The position numbers and the translations under genes were made by a program. The notes below the pieces were generated by a model. It had not been told where the DNA came from. It made no database searches and was given only the letters and a program-made list of their open reading frames with translations. A stretch of DNA of 64,000 nt from assembly GCA_021234155.1 (NCBI GenBank), contig JAJEKV010000008.1, forward strand, positions 7,962,445 to 8,026,444. The letters run 5' to 3'. This document shows, one piece after another, positions 35,110 through 48,337 of the stretch. The DNA is from Isoetes taiwanensis (taxonomy: Eukaryota; Streptophyta; Lycopodiopsida; Isoetales; Isoetaceae). The first letter of the stretch is position 1. Every line of letters starts with the position of its first letter.

Positions 35110-36500
35110 TTCATCAAAATATTCGATTTGTTAGCTTTAGGTCAACATTACAGGTTTCCAGACTTATTTTTAGAAGTTGCATGACTTCATACATACCAAA
35201 GGAACAAGGAATGCTCATATGCATGTAGATATGAAACGTTTTACAATCTATTTCAAACATGTCGAATAGTTAGACGAGGTAAATTGTACAATGTCGTCTT
35301 GTCTTTGGAAAGGATAATTAATCGTCTTGTCTTCGGAAAGGAGAATTAATCAAGCAAGTCTTAAAGCTGACTGCAAGTGCATAGTCGCACGCTCTGGTGT
35401 TTGATGAAACAATCATATAAAGTTTGAAGAAAAAGTGTGGCATCTAAAGAAACGGAAAAGGATAAGTTCAACCCAAATCCTTTTTGTGAAAGAGAAAACC
35501 ACAAAGTACCCTTACATTGTCCAGTCCAACACCAGAATGCCATGCCATACTCAAACAGAGATGTACTTCCAAATATGCAATGTATGTGTTTGCTAGACAA
35601 AATTACAATGCCATTTAGCACTCAAATAGAGTAGATGTTTTTTATACAATGTGTAAGGGCTGCATACCAAAGCAAACGTATTTTTCAAAGTTCCTTAAGA
35701 AGAATTGTCTAAGGTTCAGCATGTTCTACTAAAGTATGTTAATCCAACTTGATTCTTAAAGCATAGATTCAGTTGCGATGTTACGGACCTTAATAATAGA
35801 CACCATAGCAAATGTAACCCAACATAAATACCTTCCAATTTAAGCACAAGATCAAAGCCCCACTTTGAAGCAAATTTGTGTGCATGTCATTTCTATAGAG
35901 ATGCACAAATATTAGTTGAGCCAATAATTTCATTTAAATTGGCTCCGATCAGTTGCAAAGCCTTGTGCAGAGCCTCTGAATGCAAAGCCTCCAGTACAAA
36001 GCCTTCTGTAGAGCCTCCGATGCAAAAAAATCATAGCCTTACACTAAAGCCCATCTTCATCTGAGGCTATGGCCTTTGTCTACGTTTTCTGTGAGTCTGT
36101 GGCCTTCGTCTGCGTCGGCAAGGCTATGGCGGGTTTTTTGGAGGGCTATGGCAAGGATATTGCCTTCTAGGTTTTTTGTAGGACTATGGCTTTCGTTTGT
36201 GTTTCGGCTATGGCATTATGAAAGGAGGCAAGAAAGCATAACTGTGTTGGCAACACCACTTGAGGGCCGCCAAAAAAAGCACCCAAAGATTACCTGGATG
36301 CAAAAAAGTGTGTAATCTTAAGTAATCTGGGCTGACAAAGGTTACATAAAATAAAAACACTCTGAAAGGGCGAAAAATTGATGGTCTCATCTTTTTTAAA
36401 TATGAAAATTTCGTTGCATGTGTTTTGGGGGTAAAGAATTTTCACCGAACCCCTCTTTTTTCCTTCTTCAACGCCCAAAAGGATATCCGGGAAACCTAAT
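35110..36500. other. Unassigned stretch
   Basis: No gene. CTATGGC and CCTTCGTCTG(C/T)GT words recur at 36065-36220, giving open frames without motifs. Confidence 0.4.
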
Positions 36501-36506
36501 CCAACA

Positions 36507-36630
36507 TTTTTTGGGTTGCCCCTAAGGGGGCAAACCCTTGTTTATGTGGGTTTTTGGCATATCCTAGGTATATACTGGAATATACCTAGAATATCTTTGG
36601 TGGATTTGCTAAAACCCACTATTAGTCAGA
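36507..36630 (+). repeat. R1: double-hairpin module
   Basis: TTTTTGGGTTGCCCCTAAGG begins the module. GGGTTGCCCC pairs with GGGGGCAAACCC (hairpin I). Then TATCCTAGGTATA pairs with TATACCTAGAATA, one mismatch (hairpin II), followed by AAACCCACTATTAG. It lies about 200 bp upstream of the PPR relic. Other copies are at 42161, 57682 and 58529. Confidence 0.8.
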
Positions 36631-36836
36631 AATGCCGTGTCACCTTCCTTGTGGATGGCGGATGCTCCAACCGGGTAACTGGCAGGGCCCTTTAGGTTAC
36701 TGTGCCGTTCTTGGAGCCTAAGTTAATTTGTATTCTGTCATAGGTAAGATAGCAAAGAGTTATGACGAATCAGGTCGGAAAGTAGCACTACTGAATCCTG
36801 CATGCTTGTATTTGCGAGAGCCCAATTCCACAGCTT

Positions 36837-38476
36837 TTGATGCGCTACGAGCAAGACATTCCTAGTTTATTGCGAAAATGCAGTAGGGACGACACCAATG
36901 GTTTGGCTAAGGGGAAGCAGATTCATGCTTATCTTACGAGAAGTGGGCTTCTACATGATAGATTTTTGGGCAATCTTGTTGTCGAGATGTATGGAAAGTC
37001 CGGTGACCTAGAAAATACTTTTGGTTTATTCAAATGTATTTCTAAACCGAATGTTTATTCATGCAATATTATGATGGCAACATATACAAGCCTTGGGCAT
37101 GATGCGAAGCCCTCCACTTGTTTAGAAAAATGCCGGATGTAGGCTTAAGGCCGGACATAGTTACATGGAATGCATTGATTTCGACATATGCTCGGCCTGG
37201 TCATGTTGAAGAGGCATTCAAAACATTCACTTTCGAATGAGCAAAGAAGGTATCTATCCCGATGTTTTTTCATGGAATGCCCCGATTTACGCACATGCTC
37301 AACACGGGGTGTGCAAAAAGAGCTTTAGGTCTTTTTCAATCAATGCTGGAAAAAGGGTTAAACCCGATATTGTTTCATGGAATACAAATCATAGCGGGAT
37401 ATGCACAGAAAGGTATGGCGAGAGGCTTTGGAACAATTTCATAAAATGCGAAAAGTGGGTTTCAAGCCGATAAATATACTTTGATTAGCCTCGCTTAGTG
37501 CATGTGCGAACCTAGCATCTTTTGAGCATACTAAGATGATCCATTCTTACTTAGGAAATGAATTACGTTCAACTAATGCTACTTGGAATGCCCTCGTTGA
37601 TGCATATGCCAAATCGGCGATATGGATTTGCGCTTTGGATGTTTTTGAACATATGAATCACAAGAATGTAATAGCTTGGACATCTATCATTGCAGGCTAT
37701 GCAAAGAGGGAAATGGCAATAAAAGCGGTTCAACGGTTTCATGAGATGCGTGAGAAGGAGTTGAACCAAATAAGTTCACATTAGTGTTCATTTTGAGAGC
37801 TTGCCACGACTCTAGCTGCTCTAACAAGAGGGAAGATAATTCATTGTCTTGCAATTGCTAATGGTTTTTTTTCAGATGAAATAATGTGCACCCCGGTCAA
37901 TATGTACACCAAATGTGGCGGTTTGGGGAATGCATTGAGTGTTTTTGACAGGATGCACCTCGGGAGGTGTCATTTAAGTGGACCGCAATGATCACCGGAT
38001 ATGCTCAAAGACGGATATGGTAAGGAAGCCATACAACTTATTCACCAATGCAAACTAGATGGCACTAAAGGCGACGATATCACTTTCATTGCCATTCTTT
38101 CTGCATGTAATTATGGAGGGATGTTAAATGATTGCCATCATTACTTTATTTCCATGGGCAATGAAAATGGCATGTCACCAACAACCTAACATTATGGATG
38201 CTCAATTGATCTTTTTTTGGGAGAGTAGGCTGGCTAGAAGAGGCACATGATTTCATTGATAATATGCCATTGCAACCAGGATGTAATTGTCCGGGCGTCT
38301 CTCGGTTAGTACCTCTAGATTTCATGACGACTTTAAAGTTTGCAAATTATGCATCAGAACACATTATTGAGTTAGAACCATTAGATGCTGTACCATATAT
38401 ATTGCTGTCTAACCTTTATGCTAGGTATGAAGAAAAGAGTAAACAAACAGGGAGATGGAATGGACAAATATCCTAA
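36837..38476 (+). pseudogene. PPR (PLS/P-type) protein pseudogene
   Basis: PPR proteins bind organellar RNA through tandem 35-residue helical repeats. The intronless frame opens with PSLLRKCSRD and GLAKGKQIHAYLTRSGLLHD, the usual plant PPR N-terminus, then FLGNLVVEMYGKSGDL. Repeats continue across frames: VTWNALISTYARPGHVEEAF, IIAGYAQKGMAR, MRKVGFKPDKYTLISL, NVIAWTSIIAGYAKREMAIK, and SACNYGGMLNDCHHYF near 38100. LEPLDAVPYILLSNLYA (about 38370) resembles the C-terminal E region. At least six frameshifts or stops break it (for example near 37140, 37225, 37490 and 37785). It is clearly inactive. Confidence 0.9.
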
Positions 38477-38479
38477 AAT

Positions 38480-41400
38480 TGAGCTTCACTATCAGGATGC
38501 CAGATTCAGAGCATGTCTGATGCTAGTTCAGCGTTGGAATATCTTGCCTGCCAATGGATCTTGATTGAAAGCTGCTCTATCAAGAAAATTGATCAATGTC
38601 GGCTTGAATTTCTAAGAGTTAATGATGCTATGTGATGTGGTGTTTGAGGAATCATTGATGTGCCAGTTTTTGAAGCACAATCTTATGTTGCTATTATTGA
38701 GCTGGCAATGAAATCAGAGAACATCATTATGCGTCGGAGCTCACCAGCATTTGTCGTGCATTAGAGTTTGTTACAAAATTGAGTATAATTTTTTACATGC
38801 ATATTCATCTGTTATTGATATTGCTGCTCTTCCTGTTTTTCAATCCCCCATGTAGATTTGCATGCTTATTTTGATATGCCTTGCTTTGTTGCATAATTTG
38901 CCAAGTCATTAAAGCTTGAGTCCATCATTCTCATTGTAATATCTCTGTTCAATCTCAAAGAATCTAAATGGCATACCTTAAGGTTATGGAGATCATTCTA
39001 TTCACATTGTAGCTGGGAGAGTATGGTTAACTATTTCTCTTCATTTTTGCAGGCTGTCAACTTAAGTAGCTTTACAGATTAGATTTCCATAATGCAAGAG
39101 GTAATCAGTAAAACATTTTTGCTTCAATTTTTTAGCAAGCCTCCATTTGAATATGATTATTCATGCAGATACCAACAAAAGGAAAACAATGTGCACATGC
39201 TGAGATTCTAGAAGTTCTCTCAGCAGTATGAAACACATCGATTGGCATTAGCTACAACTTGGTCTCCTGTTGTATTGAGCGGGAAGAATTATAAAGGTTG
39301 CTCTAACATCAATCACATTAGAAACCTCGTGATGCTATCAGTGAGAAATGGCCCTTCCCACGTGAGAGACATCCAAACGTAGCATGGATGGCATTTCTCA
39401 AGCTGGTGGCCAAGTAAGTCTTCTGTTCTTATATTGGACTGACTGTTTCATGATGATTGAGATTGTACCACTCTTTGTTTGCTTGAATTTGGTCTTTGTT
39501 GTCGTACAGCGGAACAATGCAACAATGCAGATCTGTAGACTAAGAATTCTCTTGCCCCTTTCATGGCATAAATACTGCTACCCATTACTATGATTTTAAG
39601 GTCAATGTTCGTTTCATAACCTTTGGGAGGCTTTATTTTTTGTTCTCTTGCAAATAGTCTTGATTTCTCACAATTGGGTTTTCTCTACGAGATTGATTAT
39701 GTAAACTACACAGTTTGTTGTGCCATTAAGGAAATTGTGGCAGTAAATGGAAAATCTCCAGGGCCCTAAATCCAACGGCTAGGATTTGATTTGATAACCC
39801 TATCAAATCAAGGGATTTAACTAAAAAAAAGGGCAACCCTATCAAGCTTACCCGGGTTTACCCTATCAAGTCCTGACCCTCCCATTGACCCTCCCATCAA
39901 CTGATTCCTTCTGCAGATATGCACAGTGCTTGCCCTAGATTTACTGGGGCCAAAGCTTGCACTAGATAGGCCTGCCATCTCCATCCGATCAGCCTTTGTG
40001 AAAGAAGCGCAATAGCGGCATGCAAAGTTTATGGTATTTTGCTTGGCTGTGGCGACAAATATCATCAAAGCAGAAGGTTGGATTTTCTTTCACAGGGATA
40101 GTAAGCACAGATCATAAGGCAGGTCTCGGCTTCTTTTAAATGCGGATCATGGTAAGAACAGGCTTTACACACAGAGGGCACATTTGGTAAGAGATGTATC
40201 ATCAGACGAATTTAGGGTAGAGGAGAGTGTCAACAATGTTTTCATGGCAAGCATCTTCGACATCAAATACAGATGGTGACAGTTCGGCATCATTGCTTTG
40301 AATAAACGGTATCGTTGTCATATTTTTTAGCTCTCAGTTAGCTAAAATAAGTAGCTGAATGGGATGTATGCTCTGTAATCTTGATCTGCTTCAGAATTTT
40401 ATTTAATCGGGAGGAAGGAATGCAAAGTTAAAAGGTCATCTCTGCCCACTTTTAAGCTTGAGCATGCGTGCAGACATCAGATCTGTATATGTCAGATACA
40501 TACATGGGGCTTCTTATAGTGAGGCCAAATGGTGGTCAGGCAAAAAATCTTACAAAGAAGGCAGATAACATCTTCTGAAATTCACCAATGATGTTAAAAT
40601 TTGTGAAAATGGCCATCATCTACTTCACAGACGCCAGTACCAAGTATAAGAAGGTAACACCCCTAACTAACGTCTATATCCTCCAGTATGATTTAAATAC
40701 AGAAGAAACAATTATGCTCCTCGGGATCCCATTTAGCTGAAAGTCTTATTCTCTTCTATTCCTTTTCTTTTGTGAATGTCTGGTGGAAGCATTCAACAAG
40801 TTATACAACCAAGTATGTCTACATGGAGTGCAATTTTTGCATCTCCTCATCCTTGCGATTCTTGTATTATTGTTGTTGTTTCAGGTACTCCGGCAGATCT
40901 AGCTGCAAACATGTACACATCATGGCAGTCTTGGTTGCAAATGGAGCTTGCTATTGACAACGGCCTTTTTTTCCTTTGCCACTAGGACAGTGATGCGCAC
41001 TCTTCGATGCTGCCTGAGTTCAGCGTTGATGTCAATCCTGCACATTTTATGCATACCACAATAGAATTATAACAGTGGTTTCAAGTTAAACAGATTTGTT
41101 GATTGTCCTTATGCTCATGTTAGCTTTGCGAGGCAAATTCAAAACATACAGGATGTTATGCCAAAGATTTCTTAAATACGTTTGCTTCTCTTTGGAACCA
41201 AAGCTTTGCTAATTGCCTCTAGGCATTTTGATTTTTTATTCCCTTAATCCAAAATGGTGTACCTATTTCATGTAAAATGTAATAATCCACTTAGTTTAGA
41301 AATATAATCTTTTTCAACTTTTAGTTTTCAACTTTTAATATCTTCATACTCTTTGCAAAAGAAGTTAGTCATTTGAGGAACTAAAATTTTGGTTGGCCGC

Positions 41401-42160
41401 CAATTTGGATTCATGACCTATGTTGGGTGTTTTTTAATTGATGCATCTTGGAAACGAGTTTATTTCTTCAAATGCTCTATTTAGCTACAACGAAGAAGAT
41501 GCAAATTATACCTAAATGATTGTGGCAAATTCAGGTCTGTTGTCTTAGAGAAAACATTGACCATGTCTTTACAAATGTAGTTGTGATAAATCAATTGATA
41601 ATCACAACCTATGTTAGGTAAAGGATATTGCATGAGTTGGGTTGTTAGGTAAAGGATATTGCATGAGTTAGTTTTACGTGCCCCAGAGGTCATGTAGTTT
41701 AATTGAAGTTTTCCAGTATGTTCCAACTTTAGTAGGGGCGTGGACGAAAACTTGCCCAGAAAATGGCAGGGGAATGACCAATGCATTGTAATTAGAAGTT
41801 GTGTATTCCATAAAATTTTCCATAATACATTTTTTTGTTTTAAGGACATGAGCCTTTATTATTTAGAGAAAGTCACAAACAAAGGACAAATATATACACT
41901 TCCAACTATGGTCAACCACCTTCTAGCCTAAGAACCATCTTCACCTCTACCAATTTTAATTCAATTTTTACAGCCCAGCAATGCTCAATACCAATACGTA
42001 GCAAAATAACAGGGGTTTTTTTTTTGTATTTTTGTACGGTTTTTGCTATGGTTTTTATATGATTTGATGGGCGTATTCTGCGGGGCATACTAATCAGTAC
42101 TTCTAGAGTGCGCCTCGTATTTTTTTTTTCTTGAAATCCATATCTTCACTGGTTTACCCC
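38480..42160. other. 3.7-kb stretch without a supported gene
   Basis: A short spliced-looking block at about 40881-40985 (TPADLAANMYTSWQSW) follows a TTTCAG acceptor but has no partner exon that I can identify. A 27-bp tandem duplication (GTTAGGTAAAGGATATTGCA plus TGAGTT) lies at 41613-41670. Otherwise it is AT-rich intergenic DNA. Confidence 0.4.
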
Positions 42161-42297
42161 TTTTTGGGTTGCCCCTAGGGGGGCAAACCCTTGTTTATGT
42201 GGTTTTTGGCATATCCTAGGTATATGCTAGAATATCCCTAGGATATGCTGGTGACTGCTCCAAACCTCCTATTTCCTGTAAACTCTCGGTCAGCTGG
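42161..42297 (+). repeat. R2: double-hairpin module
   Basis: Hairpin I is GGGTTGCCCC against GGGGCAAACCC. Hairpin II is perfect: GCATATCCTAGG (42209-42220) against CCTAGGATATGC (42237-42248). The module then reads CAAACC.CCTATTTCCTGTAAACT. It shares CAACCGGGTAACTGGCA further downstream with R1. It lies upstream of the PRP22-like pseudogene. Confidence 0.85.
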
Positions 42298-42299
42298 TA

Positions 42300-43310
42300 A
42301 AGAACTCCACGTCTCATTTCTTTTGAAGCCAACCGGGTAACTGGCAAGGCAGGATCGGCGCTTATTTATCAGTTACCCGGCAAGGCAGGATCGACGCTTA
42401 TTTATCAGTTGGGCGGTTCGATTATAGGTGGATCAGGGCAGTTTAATCCGATACCTCGAAAAAGGGCCTTATTTTGCATCTCAACTTTTTTTCCGGAATA
42501 GACTCTATTTCTTCATGCCTCCTTCCTTCCCCTTTCGTTGGATCTGTCCTTGAACAATTCAAGATTAGTTATGCTGATTGAATGCTTTTTTGCAGGCATC
42601 CTAGCATAGCGATGGTTAATATAGAGGTACATGTCTATAATTCTAGATTTATGATATGTTCATGTTTGATATCTCTTTCATAGGCATGTTTAAGTTCTAA
42701 AATCCCATGTGCGGGCATGTTTCCCATGTTTTTTTGTCCTAGGAGTGAAGACATATCTGAGCCCCATATTTCTTTATCCCATAGCATTCAGAATTGTTGT
42801 TGTTTGGTATATTCAGAATTGTTGTTGTTTAGTAGACTTATGGAAATTAATCATGGCAGATGTGAAGCTATAATGTGTAGGAGTTCTAATGGTTATTATG
42901 TTGATTACCATGACATGAGAAGCTGCTTCAGTATAAGCCTTTTACCAGGATATGCAGCATAGTAAGATGAGTTGCATAGATCAAAAGAAGGATAGTGATT
43001 TGAGGATTACAGAGATGGATTCGCTGATGGAAGAAGTAGCTGGATCATTCAAAGAAAGCTGCAAAAGTTTAGGTCCAAAGCATACAAAAAAAATTCCAAT
43101 TGCAATCAGCTATAATGAAGATGATGGTTGCCCAATGTATTTAAGTGATGGTTGCTCTTGAGAAATTCATTTGACAAAGGATGCTTTTGCCTTGATTTGG
43201 CAAGCTGTCCATACTAAAGCAAAGACAAAGGTGCTGGAGAAATGACCACAGTTTTGGAAACACAACCCAGATGTCCCAACAATTAAACTATTATACCACT
43301 CAAAAGGGTG
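42300..43310 (+). other. Coding-like segment between R2 and the PRP22 copy
   Basis: A 30-bp direct repeat (GGCAAGGCAGGATCG.CGCTTATTTATCAGTT) lies at 42345-42410. At 42952-43161 an open frame reads MEEVAGSFKESCKSLG and is acidic-rich; a continued frame has FALIWQAVHTKAKTKVLEK. I do not recognise it. It may be an upstream part of the same inserted gene copy. Confidence 0.35.
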
Positions 43311-43314
43311 AATG

Positions 43315-44990
43315 CTATGGATCAAAAGGACCTTAAATGATTCCATGAATTAGACGCTAGAAATTGTCCATTGGATGATGAGGATAAAACGCCAGAAGTC
43401 GTTGAAACAGGAACCAAGCGGTCAATGGGAACGTCACTTAAGAAGATTGTAAAAGATCCCAACAGCTGAAACAATCTGCACTTGTAAAGAAAGAAGGGAA
43501 TTGAGGAAGCAATAGCAAAGACATTCAACCGATTTGATAACAGACACGGCAAGGTCTTATGGCTCAAGCAAAGAGAGACGTCTTGCACAGGCGCTGAGGG
43601 ACATGGAGTTCTCGACATATGCCATGCCTGAATGAAAGCAGGATGCTTTCATTAAGGCACCTTCGTCTAGAAAACAATCTCAGCTGGACATTCTAGAGCA
43701 ATGGCTAAGTTTACCAATATATACATTAACAAAAGAAATTGTCAAAGCTGTGAAAGATAACCAGGCGTCCACTGTCTTGGTCTGGAAAAACAACTCAAAT
43801 GACTGAATACCTGGCAGATGCTGGCTACACTTTATTTGACAAAATAGGTTGTATTGAACCTCGAAGGCAGTGTGTTGCAGAGGAGTTTGCTTACACAGGA
43901 CGTGAAACAGTTATCAAATACATGACAGAGATATGTTCTTAAGAAAACAATTCTAGTTACTAACCTTTCAGAAAACTCAGTTATCATGCTAGATGAAACC
44001 CATGAACAGACTATCTATACCGAGGTGCTCTTTGCTTTGCTGAGATGTTGATTTGAGGAAGCCTTACACGTGTTTGATTGTGACATCGGCAACATATGTT
44101 CCCTAATACCTCATCATCAATTGTTGGAGGGTTATACCCAATAGAGATCTTTTATTCAAAGAACCAGCTGACAAGTTGAGCAGCATAATGACTGTGATGA
44201 TTCATCTACATGTAACAGGCCTGAAGATGATATCCTCCACAGGATAAGAAGAGAATGACACAGGATGCCCACATTCAATATGAAAGGATTGACAGGCTGG
44301 TGCCAAATGCACCACAACTGCTGCTGAAGCCTCCTTGAATATCGAAAGTATTTGCCATGTCATTGATCTTGGATTTGCTAAGCAGAAAGTTCACAATCCG
44401 AAACTTGGATTAGAGTCACTAGTTGTTACTCCAATTTCTCAAGCCTCTGCAAATAGCGGGCAGTGCATGTCGGTCATAAAGGTCCTAAGTGCTACAGGCT
44501 TTATATAGAAAGTGCTTTTATCTTTAGAAAAATGCCTACAATTGTTCCTCACTGAGCAATAGATGAAGAGGGTCGAATTTGGTTGGGCAGAAAAATGGTA
44601 GAGTTCTCTTTGAATCCCTTTCGTGAAACTCTCACCATGCTGGAGGCTCAAAAATAGTTTCTATCATCCTATGCAAAGCAAGCCCAGATTGACCAGAAAA
44701 AGGCAGATCATCTACTGTTGCTTGCAATTTATGAAGCTTGGAAGACAAAGAAATTTCTAAAGTTTTGAGAATTATGTGCAATCATTGAGAAACGTACAAG
44801 GTACTGGCATAAACTTGAAATGATCAGTGCTGGCAAGAAATTCATCAAAAATGGAGTACAGGCTACCTTTTCCATGCAGCTAGAAATGATGCTTAAGAAC
44901 AATACCAGACAGTAATAGAGAATGAGCATGCGTCATTCATCCACGCGGTGCACTATTTCAAAGACAACCAGATAGATGGGGCGATTCAGG
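43315..44990 (+). pseudogene. Intronless copy of a PRP22/DHX8-type DEAH-box RNA helicase
   Basis: PRP22 releases spliced mRNA from the spliceosome. Matches in order: LAQALRDMEFSTYAMPE, then [40 protein letters not shown] near 43795-43850 (P-loop GETGSGKT lost), EPRRQ, VIKYMTE, the motif-II region VIMLDETHEQTIYTEVLFAL (DEAH reads DETH), LIVTSAT (motif III, 44070), AEAS and [20 protein letters not shown] (44355-44415), and [10 protein letters not shown] (motif VI region). Near 44660-44780 is LAIYEAWKTK. Order and spacing follow a spliced cDNA, so this looks like a retrocopy. It has many frameshifts and internal deletions. It is not functional. Confidence 0.9.
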
Positions 44991-44999
44991 TGAGATCCA

Positions 45000-47149
45000 A
45001 TTCTAATTCTAACGGGGATTGGTTTTGAAATAACTGGACTACCACATCGACGAATAACATGGATGGACAAAGTGAATGGGTACAACTCTTAAAAGGGTTA
45101 CCTGCAAAATAACCCACCAACTATTGCACAGATGAGTAAGCTTAAAGTGAGTGGGTGCAAGTGTCACAAGAATAGTATTGGCCTTTTAAGCATGACAAGA
45201 TATTATCTCATCACAATTTTGGTAAGCATATAAAACATTACAACTTTGGTAATAACTTTGGTGTCATATAATTTTCCACCTTTTATTTATTAGAATGGGC
45301 TTATCCAGCATGTTATTATTCTTTTTTTGCCACTATAGAATTATTGGCATTATGGATGTAGGGAGGATGCTGTTGTGCGTAAGGGATCGATAGGCTAATG
45401 ACAATGCCAATCAAAACCATGCATCTTTACAACGCCAATTCAGTCATAGTCATAAACCTGGGCAGAAAATGGCAACAGATCAGGGACAAGGATATCTCAC
45501 TTCCTCCCAACATCTCGTTGCATAGTTCAATTCTCGAATAAGAAGGTGAAAAACTTTGCTAGTTATCATTGCTTGACATAATTCATTACATGATCACTAT
45601 TCATTTGTACAGTACCACGCCCATTAATGTGTGCATTTATCATACTTTTGCAAGGACCTACATCAACGTATAGTATATATTGATTTGGGTTGCAATAGAG
45701 ACGAAATGATAAGAAGGTTGAAAGTGAGAAGAAATATTATGCGCACAAGCGTTTCATGAATGGAGATTTAAGTTAGGACCGCATGATTTACTGCCTTTTG
45801 TATCTTATCCCATATTTTTGTTTTGAATCTAAAATCATTATAAGTTTTTTCCATGTGGTGGCGAATTTTTGTGTTCTCAACCATCCGACCCAGCTTCAGG
45901 ATGTATGGTAGGTGGTGTGATGCTAGTGGTATTTTCTTGTTACAATGTCCCTCTCCTATAGTACATGTGCATATTGAAAGCAACATGGAATGAACAGTTG
46001 GAGCTTTCAGAGGTGGTGTACACAACTGTTTGATATAGATGTGAAATGCATATTTGTGTTATTTTTTAATTCAAACAAAACAGTTGTACACTTAACCGAA
46101 CGCCAAAATTGTAAATAATAGTTTATAATGTCTAGTGGTGCCTCTGCATTCATATCTGTTGGCGTCAAAGTCTAGGACATAATGATAGCATTGAGCTTGT
46201 TGAAATTTGACTAAAATTTTCATAGGCAAAATTGCATGTTTAACAGAACATTCTGATGATACTCCTCTCATGCTACTTTGAATTGTACAAGAGTCTTACA
46301 CATGACAAGGGGCATCTGGTGCATTAAGAACTTGGTATATGCCTTTTTTGCCTGGCCTTTGTTAGAAAGGTTTCCCAATGTGTTTTATTGTTTTTTTTTA
46401 CTAGAGGTCTCACAAAGTGTAAGTGTTTGCACTTTTTGTCGTCGACACCTAGCTTGTTATGGAAACCACCATTTAGTTCTCGGGTCCAGTTTGTTAAGGC
46501 GGATAATACCCTACAACTTGGATGTTATCTCTCTCTTAAAATCATATCATCCACTTCGTTTTTGGATGGAAATGGAAACATGATTCTATTTTGTGGCAAT
46601 AGAAGAGACCATAAATGTGGAAGAAATCTGAGGCAGTCTTATAGAAGTGTCAAAAATGTAGAGCCTACCACTTATTCTTGGAAGTCATTCTGGAAGCTAA
46701 AGGTTAGGACAGATAGATAGATATTATTTTAATGTCCACGGAGATCCTATGTGATTTCTTGAGGGATATGACTGTGATTAGGCTATTTACTGAGAACTAA
46801 TAGTGGTATCAAAGCAAGTAAATATGCTCAGTAAGGTGTTGATGGAATTTAAACTAGTGTCAAGCACAAGTAGGTACAGGCTGAGGAGGAGTTGTAAGCA
46901 TAAGGATGCAGCCTGCACATAAGATTATTAGATGATAACATGGCATTGGAGCTGCCAAAGGCTGGAGGCATTTGAGCTATTGAGCAGAGAAACAAGAAGG
47001 AATTCAATCTGCAAGAGGTAAATTGTGTAGGCTTGAATTGGCCCTTTCCAGACCTAGAATAATATTTTAGGGATCAAGGGTGAAATTCTTGTTGAATCAA
47101 GTATCAAGTATTGTATTGTTTTGAATTAGCAATTTTGATTGATTGTGAA
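45000..47149. other. Unassigned stretch with retroelement debris
   Basis: No gene called. A minus-strand LINE 3' stub lies at 46715-46760. At 46808-46820 TGGTATCAAAGCA resembles the primer-binding site for initiator tRNA-Met used by plant LTR retrotransposons. A frame at 46388-46720 has no motif. Confidence 0.35.
46715..46760 (-). mobile_element. LINE 3' end stub with (TATC)n tail
   Basis: On the minus strand: ATAGGATCTCCGTGGACATT, AAAATAA, then TATCTATCTATC. The GTGGAC(A/G) block and simple tail match the other LINE 3' ends. Only about 45 bp are left. Confidence 0.55.
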
Positions 47150-47226
47150 ACATGACTTTGAAGTATGATTTAAGTCACTTCACCCTCGGGTCACGGAGGG
47201 CAACCCTCCGTGCGCAACACCTTTTT
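47150..47226 (+). repeat. Q1: repeat with perfect 9-bp hairpin
   Basis: ACATGACTTTGAAGTATGAT then TTAAGTCACTTCACCCT, then CACGGAGGG-CAA-CCCTCCGTG, a perfect 9-bp stem with a 3-nt loop, and GCGCAACACCTT. A second copy lies at 62088-62168. The first half also occurs directly after R3 at 57768. Confidence 0.8.
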
Positions 47227-48337
47227 TATTTTTATTTCCATGATTTATTTAAAATTTATCCCCATTGTTTTGTATTTCTATGATTTATTTAAAAGTGGTG
47301 TGCATGCAGGGCTCGAGCCCTGTTACTTTAGGGTTAGCTGAAGCGATTTAGGTATTTCCTGGTTCTGCAGGCATAAGGCAAAGCAGCAGCGATGCTGTCA
47401 AAATTCGAGTATGCAGCAAGGAATTTCTTCCTCGGTTCGTGAAGACTTGGAGCAACCTCTCAATTATGCAAGGAATTATTTGGCAGACATTCTTGAGCCT
47501 TGCATTCAACGGGTATCAGGCAAACAAAAGCGGAAGCTGGGAGTGCAAGCTGGTTGTGGAAAACATAATTTCTGAAAGCAGGCAGAAGGATATGGCCAGG
47601 ATTTTTGCTCTTTGGTTGTGCTGGACGGTTGCGTAATGCTGTATAGTTGCTCTTTGGAATAGTTGCTGCTGGGGTTTTTCTGCTCATAGCAGCATGCATA
47701 ATTTTACTTCATTTGGACTTGGTTGTGTTAAATGTGTTGGGAGATTTATATAGATCTGAATCTTAGTGCAATGACAGCCTGGTGCAATACTGTGAGAATA
47801 GAAATAACAATGCAGGTAAGACATAATATGAAGAATAAAGAGTGCTTTAGAGCCTTTCAAACATTTTAAAGGAAGGCATAAAGAGGGGCAACTATTGAAC
47901 ACTTCTGGTTATGTGCACCCGCTTCACTTTCAAAAGAACAGATGGAAGGCTTGCAAATGTCCTAAGCCATATTTGTTCTTTTTCAACCAGGTTTGAAGCA
48001 CGTATTTTATTCAGCGTACATCTATTACCTACTATGATGAACACAGCTAATTACGTCCTACAAGGCCATGGCCAAAGGTCTTTAATGAATTGCAGATCAA
48101 TGGCCATAGAATCCAAGCCTGGTTCTGGGGCACATCGATGACGTTTAGGTACAGGGGAAGCATCGACCTGTTATTATAAAAAGGAGAACAAGAATCATTG
48201 TATCCTGCGTGGCCACCACAGCAACCCATTCTTCAAGGCAACGACTGCTTCGACATCTTGCGACCAGACCTGCTGGTCTCAGGTAAGCACAATTTTTGTG
48301 CATCCCTTGTTCTAAAAAAGCCATGGAATACATCTCT

